From positions 1-64,000 of the forward strand of contig CAWBPA010000005.1 of assembly GCA_963790545.1 (NCBI GenBank): a stretch of 64,000 bases of DNA. Direction: 5' to 3'. Shown here in pieces: positions 58,097 to 64,000 of this stretch (positions within the stretch are counted from its first letter, which is position 1; the number at the start of each line of letters is the position of its first letter). The DNA is from DATBJG01 sp963790545 (GTDB lineage Bacteria > Acidobacteriota > Vicinamibacteria > Vicinamibacterales > JAMQPK01). A program made the translations under genes and the position numbers. The notes beneath the pieces are model-generated. The model ran no database searches. It had not been told where the DNA came from and was given only the letters and a program-made list of their open reading frames with translations.

Positions 58097-59834
58097 TTAG
58101 CGTGGTGGGTCGAACTTACCCGTCACAGCTTCAAATTGAGGCTTGGATTTGGAATCGGAGCCGGCCGGTGTTGCGAACCAGCGGTCGCGCGGCACGATCT
58201 TTGGCGCCGCCGGGTCCGCTTCGTACGCCGGTGACATGATCTGCACGCCTTGCTCGTTGAAGGCGTCCAGAATATTGGCGTGCACGGCAGTCAGAACGGC
58301 CGCACGCTGATGAGGGCGCTCGAGCGACACCAGCAGGGTGTACGTGACAGCGAAGTCACCCAGTTGAGTTTGCCTTACGACTGGTTGGGGATTGGGGCGG
58401 ACGCCCGGCGTGCGCGTCGCCGCCTGGATCAGCATCGCGTGAACTTGGCGCCAGGGAACGTCGTAGCCGATGGAAATCGACGTCGGGACGAACACGCCAT
58501 CAGCCTCGGCGTGTCGAGTGTAGTTGGTCACGGTTTGCGAGACGATGACCGCGTTCGGGATCGTGACTTCCTCCCCACGCGGTGTCTTGATTTTCGTGGA
58601 GAGCGCACCGATTTGAGTCACCGTGCCGTCGATATCGTTCACTCGGACGAAATCGCCTACGCGTAGGGCGCGCGAATAGGTCAAGGTGAAGCCGCTCATC
58701 ACCTGGTTGACGAGCCCGCTGGACCCCAGTGTGACCATGAGCCCGACCAGGACGCTGATGCCTTTGAACGCGTCAGAATTACTACCCGGCAGAAATGGGA
58801 ACGCGAGCGCGAGCGCGAACAGCCAGAGACCCGCGAGGACCAGCTTGCGGGTGGGTTGCAACGTCTCAGGATAGATCCATGGTATCGAGATGCGGCCCTG
58901 GTCGACGGCACTGAAAAACAAATTGGTCAGCCGTGCGACGAATCGCGTCAGCACAACTATCAAAAGTACCCGTGAACAACTGTGGTGCCGCGCCCACGAT
59001 TGCACGGCCGACGAAAACCACCTGGTCGACCAGGAACCCCCGAAGCGCGTCGCCCCACGGACGTGAATACGGGAAGCGTCGCAACACGAAGGTGAGCCAC
59101 TGGTAGGTCAATACGAGACCCAATACCAGCGCGACAAGCGAGACCGTGTGTTTCAGGAAATCGAGCAGGTGTGAGGACTGGACGAAGTCCCGATCCGCAA
59201 CCCCCGCAGCCGTGAGTCGTTGCTCGGCCGTCTCTCCAATCCAGTTCGCGATCCTTCGGCGAAGCCGTATCAGGCCCCACACGAGCAGCGCAAACAGAAT
59301 CGTGACGCCAAGTGCCTGTGCGCCGCCCGCGAGCAGCTTGGCCGGCGTCCGGAGCTCGAGCGCCTCGGCAAGCGCGGTTTCCAGTCGACCCACTGTCTGT
59401 TCGGTCTCCTGCGCGAGCGTGACACCAGCCAACTCATCGACATCGGCTGTCACGAGCGCGAAAAGATCGCGACCGCCCACACTGAAGACGACGAAATTCG
59501 GCCCCGTACGTGTCGTGACGCGCCCGGCCACCTGGTCTCGGGCCACACGGTCCAGCGCCTGCCGTGCGCCGGCCGCGCGATCCTCGGGAAGTCGGCGGAC
59601 CAGCGACGCTCTGAACTCGGTGATGAAACGATTCTGGAAGACGAGTCGTGCTGGTGGCGCGCCGCGCTCGGCTTGCGCTGCAGCAACCTGGAGGATTGAA
59701 TCGATTGACTGATTGCTGGTCGTCGTCTGAGCCGGCTGTGTCTGGCCTATTACCGGAGCCCCAAGGCACGTGACGACCGTCACGGCAGTCACGCCAGCCC
59801 AGGCCACACGCCGAAGATAACCAACCGTGGACAC
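58097..59834 (-). CDS. MscS-type mechanosensitive channel with periplasmic domain (one frameshift)
   Basis: About 578 residues. Signal peptide, a periplasmic helical domain (to about 165), several membrane helices, and the MscS core: LVGLMVTLGSSGLVNQVMSGFTLTYSRALRVGD, then DIDGTVTQIGALSTKIKTPRG and VTNYTRH. It opens under membrane tension to release solutes. The N-terminal part ends AAPQLFT and resumes VLLIVVLTRFVARL one frame away. One extra G in CGGGTA near 58970 accounts for the break. The start is GTG 59834, three bases after the amidohydrolase stop. Confidence 0.85.
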
Positions 59835-59837
59835 TCT

Positions 59838-60740
59838 CTACGAATCCTTACCAATCTGAGTACGGTTCAGGCCGAACAACTTCACGGCATTTTCTTTCAA
59901 GATCAGCGGCCGTACTTCGTCCTTGATGCCGATCTTCTCGAAGTCCGAAAGCCAGCGGTCCGGGGTCAGCAGGGGATAGTCGGATCCGAACAACACTTTG
60001 TGCTTGAGGAGTGTATTCGCATACTGGACGAGCGTCGAAGAAAAATACTTGGGCGACCAGCCGGAAAGATCGATATACACCTGCGGTTTGTGGAGACACA
60101 CGGAAATGGCTTCGTCCTGCCACGGAAACGATGGATGCGCCAGGATGATGGGCATATCCGGAAAGTCCACCGCGACATCGTCGATAGGCATCGGGTGACC
60201 GTACTTGAGCCGGATGCCGCCCCCGCCTGGCAGGCCGCTGCCAATGCCACTGTGCCCCGTGTGAAAGAGCACCGGCAGTCGAGCTTCAGCGAACACTTCA
60301 TACAGGGGATACGCGAGTCGATCGTTGGGAAAAAATTCCTGCAAGGGTGGATGGAGTTTCAGACCCCGAATACCGCCAGCTGCGACGAGACGCTTCGCCT
60401 CGCGAACGACCTCGGGCCCGCGAGTAGGGTTCAGGCTCGCGAACGCCATGGCAATGTCCGCGTTCGCTGCCGCGAACTCAACCACGGCATCGTTCGACAC
60501 CTGGGGGCGACCTGAAAGTGTTTCGTCCACGGTGAAGACCACGCAGCCGATCTTGCGGGACCGGTAGTAATCCGCCAGCGCGTTCCAGTCGCGCGTCACG
60601 CCGCTGTCGCCAAAGTACTTCCGGGCACCCTCGTCAGCCGCCGAGGACGAGCCCGTGTGTTCAAGGTGTACGTGGACGTCGATGGCCGCGAGCCGGCTGA
60701 TATCGAAACTGTGTGTCACCTTAGATGGCCTTTGTTGCAT
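59838..60740 (-). CDS. Amidohydrolase (ACMSD-like metal-dependent hydrolase/decarboxylase)
   Basis: A 300-residue TIM-barrel protein. Metal ligands: HVH in IDVHVHLEH (about 22-24), His in LFHTGHSG, His in ILAHPSFPWQ and Asp in FGSDYPLL. The family includes ACMSD and gamma-resorcylate or vanillate-type decarboxylases. Beside feruloyl-CoA synthase, a decarboxylase or hydrolase acting on an aromatic acid is plausible. It lies 19 bases after the synthase stop and just before the channel gene. Confidence 0.83.
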   Translation of the reverse strand: MQQRPSKVTHSFDISRLAAIDVHVHLEHTGSSSAADEGARKYFGDSGVTRDWNALADYYRSRKIGCVVFTVDETLSGRPQVSNDAVVEFAAANADIAMAFASLNPTRGPEVVREAKRLVAAGGIRGLKLHPPLQEFFPNDRLAYPLYEVFAEARLPVLFHTGHSGIGSGLPGGGGIRLKYGHPMPIDDVAVDFPDMPIILAHPSFPWQDEAISVCLHKPQVYIDLSGWSPKYFSSTLVQYANTLLKHKVLFGSDYPLLTPDRWLSDFEKIGIKDEVRPLILKENAVKLFGLNRTQIGKDS

Positions 60741-60759
60741 GGAACTTCATGAGAGCAAG

Positions 60760-62604
60760 CTAGCTTCTCGGGCCGGTCGTGATGACGCGGGTCGATGGCT
60801 CAGGGTCGTACAGCTCATCGACCAGGCTCGCACGGTTCTCGAGCACGGCCTTCTGATTGAGCGACCCCTTGTCGGTAATCTCACGGGCATCGATGGAAGG
60901 TGGCTGGTCGAGAACAATGGCGCGCAGGATGTGCGTCGTCATTCCAGTGCTCTGACGCACCAGTTCGTCGAGGGCCACTTGAAACCGATGTCGTACCTGC
61001 GGGTGTTCGACAATGGCCGCGGGTACGCCCGCGTCGAGCTCGGGGCAGAGCGCACGGCAGTTCTGCAGGTTCGGGAAAATCAAGGCTGCCACGAATGCCC
61101 GATCGTGTCCGGCAATGACCACGTCCTGCGCGTACCCGCCGGAGACGGCCAGAAATTTTGCCCGCAGCGGTCCCACACTGACCCAGGTGCCGGTCGACAG
61201 CTTGAAGTCTTCTGCGAGCCGACCATCGAACAGCAGGCCTCTTGCCGGATCGTCCCGATTGACGAATCGCATGGCATCGCCCAGCCGATAGAAACCCTCT
61301 TCATCGAAAGCCGCACGCGTGAGCGCCTCGTCGTTCCAATATCCCGGCGTAATACTCGGTCCGCGAAGCCGGGCCTCAATCTTGGCGCCGACCGGTATCA
61401 GCTTGAGCTCGAGCCCCGGAGCCGGCAACCCAAGGACTCCGGAGGCTGCGCCTTCAGGGCCCGTGCTCAGCGCGAAGGGAGCCGTTTCCGTGGCACCAAA
61501 CCCTGTCATCCAGAGGATCTCTTCTCCGATCGTGTCGACGGCAAGCGCGCGCAGCTCGTCGAAAAAACGCTGGCTCAGCCCCGCGGCGGCATAGAACAGG
61601 AGTTTGAGCTTGCTGAAGAATCGCTCACGGAGCTCGCGATCGGTTCGCAGGTAGGGCAGCAGCATTTCATACGTTCGCGGGACCGCAAAATGCGCCGTGA
61701 TCGCAATTTCTCGATGATTCCTGACGGTCTCGTCGAAGGCCGACGGGATAGGCCTCCCATCATCTATATAAAGGGTTCCGCCGTTGTACAGAACCAGCCC
61801 GAAATTATGGTTGCCGCCCGCCGTGTGATTCCAGGGAAGCCAGTCACACAGGACCGGCGGTTCGTCCGCCAGAAAGGCCAGCACGCTGCGAATCATTTCT
61901 TGATTCGAACAGAGCATCCGCTGCGTGTTGATCACGCCCTTCGGGTTCCCGGTCGAGCCCGATGTAAACAGAATCTTGGCAATCGTGTCGGCGGTGACGC
62001 GATCGTGCGCATCGTCAACCGCCGGCGTTGCCGACGTGTGTTGAAGCTCCTCGAAAGACGTTGCTGGAATCTCGCCGGGTGTCGAGGCGACAACGAGCTC
62101 GACGTCGCGTGGGAGCACGCTTTGCAGCGCCCGTTCGAAAGCCATGCCATCAGCGGCAAAGACGAGTCGTGGCTTCAGGAGGCTGAAAATACGGCGAAGC
62201 GTGCCGTACTCGCGAGCCTGGAGTGAATACGCCGGAGCAACCGGCGCGTATAACACGCCGCTGTACATCGAGGCAAGCGCGAGCAGCGCGTGCTCGATGC
62301 TGTTGCCCGAGAGGATCAAAACGGGTGCGTTCTGCGACAGTCCGCGGTCGATGAGCGCCTGGGAGAGGTTGCGGACGCGCTCAAGTACCTCAGAATAGGT
62401 GAGGCATCTCCAGGTCCCGTGCGCGTCTCGCTGAGCGAGGAAGGGACGGTCCGGCGCCCGGGCGGCCCACTCCTCAAGGGGTTCGGTGATCCGGATAGGA
62501 TAGGCACCCAGCGGATTCGGCGACTGCATATAGACGACGCCATCGGCGCCAAAGCGCACCGTCGCCTCGGTCGCCGCAATCCGCACGTCGCGAATCCGTG
62601 TCAT
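60760..62604 (-). CDS. fcs: Feruloyl-CoA synthase-like acyl-CoA ligase
   Basis: A 614-residue ANL enzyme. AMP-binding loop ILFTSGSTGNPKGVINT, LCDWLPWNHTAGGNHNFG (characteristic of feruloyl-CoA synthases), GATETAPFAL and C-terminal DKGSLNQKAVLENR with the catalytic Lys. Converts a hydroxycinnamate to its CoA thioester. The GGGGTCTGACCCC repeat abuts the start codon at 62604, leaving no standard ribosome site there. A start further in would lose conserved N-terminal residues. The downstream amidohydrolase and the upstream beta-oxidation enzyme support an aromatic catabolic unit. Confidence 0.85.
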   Translation of the reverse strand: MTRIRDVRIAATEATVRFGADGVVYMQSPNPLGAYPIRITEPLEEWAARAPDRPFLAQRDAHGTWRCLTYSEVLERVRNLSQALIDRGLSQNAPVLILSGNSIEHALLALASMYSGVLYAPVAPAYSLQAREYGTLRRIFSLLKPRLVFAADGMAFERALQSVLPRDVELVVASTPGEIPATSFEELQHTSATPAVDDAHDRVTADTIAKILFTSGSTGNPKGVINTQRMLCSNQEMIRSVLAFLADEPPVLCDWLPWNHTAGGNHNFGLVLYNGGTLYIDDGRPIPSAFDETVRNHREIAITAHFAVPRTYEMLLPYLRTDRELRERFFSKLKLLFYAAAGLSQRFFDELRALAVDTIGEEILWMTGFGATETAPFALSTGPEGAASGVLGLPAPGLELKLIPVGAKIEARLRGPSITPGYWNDEALTRAAFDEEGFYRLGDAMRFVNRDDPARGLLFDGRLAEDFKLSTGTWVSVGPLRAKFLAVSGGYAQDVVIAGHDRAFVAALIFPNLQNCRALCPELDAGVPAAIVEHPQVRHRFQVALDELVRQSTGMTTHILRAIVLDQPPSIDAREITDKGSLNQKAVLENRASLVDELYDPEPSTRVITTGPRS

Positions 62605-62650
62605 CTGGGGTCTGACCCCATGACAGAAGCGTAATGGGGTCTGACCCCAT
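62605..62650. repeat. Pair of TGGGGTCTGACCCCA palindromes
   Basis: TGGGGTCTGACCCCA occurs at 62606 and again at 62635, separated by 14 bases, filling the whole gap between the feruloyl-CoA synthase start and the upstream dehydrogenase stop. Confidence 0.85.
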
Positions 62651-62652
62651 TT

Positions 62653-64000
62653 TTAGCGCTCTGCATCGAAGTCGGCGAAGCCTTTCCCCTGTTGAACCAG
62701 TCGCGCGAGCAGCGGCGCGGGAGCCCAGCGCTCACCCAGCTGGCGATGAAATTCGGAAACGCGATCGTAAATCCGCCGAAGCCCAACCCGATCGGCGTAA
62801 AACATGGGACCGCCCCGGTAGGCCGGGAATCCGTATCCATTCATGTAGATGATGTCGATGTCGGCAGCGCGCAGCGCAAACCCTTCGTCCAGGACGCGCG
62901 CCCCTTCATTAATGAGGGCGTAGATCGTCCGCTCGATGATCTCAGGCTCGGAGAAGGGCCTGCGTCGAATGCCCGCTGCCGCGGCCGTGCGTTCAATCAA
63001 TTCCAAGACTTCCGGATCGGGAAGTGGTCTGCGATCTTCTGCGTAGCGATACCAGCCTTTGCCCGTTTTCTGGCCGAATCGGCCCAGTTCGTACAGCTGG
63101 TCGGCCACGAGCGGCTTCCTGGTTCCGGCGTCCTCAAATTGTCGTAACTCCTGACGCACGCGCCACGCGACGTCGAGCCCCGCCATGTCGTCGACGGCGA
63201 AGATCCCCATCGCCATGCCCCAGTCGGTGAGCGCGCGGTCGACCTGCTCGGGTGTGGCCCCTTCTTCGACGAGGAATTGCGCTTCGTACATGTACGGAAA
63301 CATCATCCGGTTGCCAACGAACCCGGGACAGTTCCCGACGAGCACGCCGACCTTGCCAAGCCGCTTGGCGAGGGCCATCGCCGTCGCAATGACTTCCTTG
63401 CTCGTTCGAGCTCCCCGGACGATCTCCATCAGCCGCATGACGTTCGCCGGACTGAAAAAGTGCAGACCCACGACCGATTCAGCCCGCGTGGTCGACGCCG
63501 CAATCTCGTCGATATTCAACGTTGACGTATTCGTGGCGAGAAGACAGCCGCGCTCGGCCACGCGGTCGAGCTCGGCGAAAACATTTTTTTTGAGCGACAT
63601 GTTCTCGAACACCGCTTCGATGATCAGATCGGCACTTTCGCAGCCGGCGTAGTCGATCTGCGGACGAATCGATGCGATACGCTCGTCGGCAACGGCAGGA
63701 GTGAACCGTCCGCGCTTGACGGACGTTTCGTAGTTTCGACGGATTGTGGCCATGCCGGCATCGAGGGCCTGAGCGCTCGAGTCCTTGAGAATGACGGGAA
63801 TCCCCGCATTCGCACAGGCCATTGCAATGCCGCCCCCCATCGTCCCGGCACCGATAATCGCCACGTGCGCGATGTCGATGATGCGTGTGTCTCTGGGGAC
63901 GTCCGGGACCTTGGAAACGCCGCGCTCGGCAAAGAACGCGTGAATGAGGGCCTTGGCCTGTTCGGATCGCACGCACTCGGTAAAGATCTCACGTTCGCGG
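62653..64000 (-). CDS. 3-hydroxyacyl-CoA dehydrogenase / enoyl-CoA hydratase (FadB/FadJ-like), 5' end outside window
   Basis: About 449 residues visible, open at the right edge. The segment REREIFTECVRSEQAKALIHAFFAERG matches the linker after a hydratase domain, so the missing N-terminus should be a crotonase domain. Seen: NAD loop IIGAGTMGGGIA, FENMSLKKNVFAELD, NTSTLNIDEIA, the catalytic His in VVGLHFFSPAN, and NCPGFVGNRMMFPY. It carries out hydration and oxidation in beta-oxidation and would process feruloyl-CoA-type thioesters from the adjacent synthase. Stop TAA at 62653-62655. Confidence 0.9.
   Translation of the reverse strand, partial: REREIFTECVRSEQAKALIHAFFAERGVSKVPDVPRDTRIIDIAHVAIIGAGTMGGGIAMACANAGIPVILKDSSAQALDAGMATIRRNYETSVKRGRFTPAVADERIASIRPQIDYAGCESADLIIEAVFENMSLKKNVFAELDRVAERGCLLATNTSTLNIDEIAASTTRAESVVGLHFFSPANVMRLMEIVRGARTSKEVIATAMALAKRLGKVGVLVGNCPGFVGNRMMFPYMYEAQFLVEEGATPEQVDRALTDWGMAMGIFAVDDMAGLDVAWRVRQELRQFEDAGTRKPLVADQLYELGRFGQKTGKGWYRYAEDRRPLPDPEVLELIERTAAAAGIRRRPFSEPEIIERTIYALINEGARVLDEGFALRAADIDIIYMNGYGFPAYRGGPMFYADRVGLRRIYDRVSEFHRQLGERWAPAPLLARLVQQGKGFADFDAER

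Overview
The window looks like chromosome from a GC-rich, Gram-negative, aerobic or microaerobic heterotroph, most probably an acidobacterium close to the Vicinamibacteria. This is inferred from gene content, not from a marker gene. The pointers are a TonB-receptor-like protein with an N-terminal carboxypeptidase-regulatory domain, two large sensors built as kinase or winged-helix plus TolB-like plus TPR modules, PQQ dehydrogenase/cytochrome c pairs, Tat-exported TIM-barrel isomerases, and dispersed palindromes with a CTTTAG or CTAAAG core. No rRNA, tRNA, CRISPR array, integrase or transposase was seen.

Layout. 1-2.4 kb: tail of a DUF5996 gene and an ABC-2 exporter pair, all broken by single-base frameshifts. 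2.7-14.9 kb: acetyltransferase, Ser/Thr kinase-TPR sensor, small secreted and outer-membrane proteins, GH13 amylase-family enzyme, cupredoxin lipoprotein, TonB-receptor-like protein, rhomboid-like protein lacking the catalytic His, class III aminotransferase. 15.0-26.8 kb (minus strand): nine tightly packed, mostly ATGA-overlapping genes forming what appears to be a lipid biosynthetic operon: desaturase, CDP-archaeol-synthase-like cytidylyltransferase, PEP-synthase/rifampicin-phosphotransferase-like dikinase, short UbiA-like protein, methyltransferase, PlsC acyltransferase, fatty acyl-AMP ligase, ACP-thioester reductase-APH kinase fusion, CDP-alcohol phosphatidyltransferase. This is the most interesting system in the window. 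27.1-32.6 kb: a winged-helix-TolB-TPR regulator, divergent from the operon, and a three-part LplT-PlsC-acyl-ACP-synthetase fusion.

32.8-46.1 kb: a DUF2092 lipoprotein, a glycine-rich repeat protein, an island of lower GC with lineage-specific secreted proteins and a DUF3592 pseudogene, a flavin-dependent acyl-CoA-dehydrogenase-fold enzyme, a zinc metallopeptidase, a MetE-like protein and a PadR-PspC fusion. 46.1-53.0 kb (minus strand): a six-gene sugar-oxidation unit (cytochrome c, PQQ dehydrogenase, two xylose-isomerase-like TIM barrels, Gfo/Idh/MocA dehydrogenase, MFS transporter). 53.3-57.9 kb: gnd-cydA-cydB-pgl, joining oxidative pentose phosphate enzymes with a bd-type oxidase; the cydB 5' end and an adjoining repeat are triplicated. 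58.1-64 kb: MscS channel, ACMSD-type amidohydrolase, feruloyl-CoA synthase and the C-terminal part of a FadB/FadJ-like enzyme, suggesting hydroxycinnamate catabolism.

At least a dozen genes carry one-base indels, often in short homopolymer runs, that split otherwise well-conserved proteins. Much of this probably reflects sequence error. For those genes I give the reconstructed full extent and mark the break.
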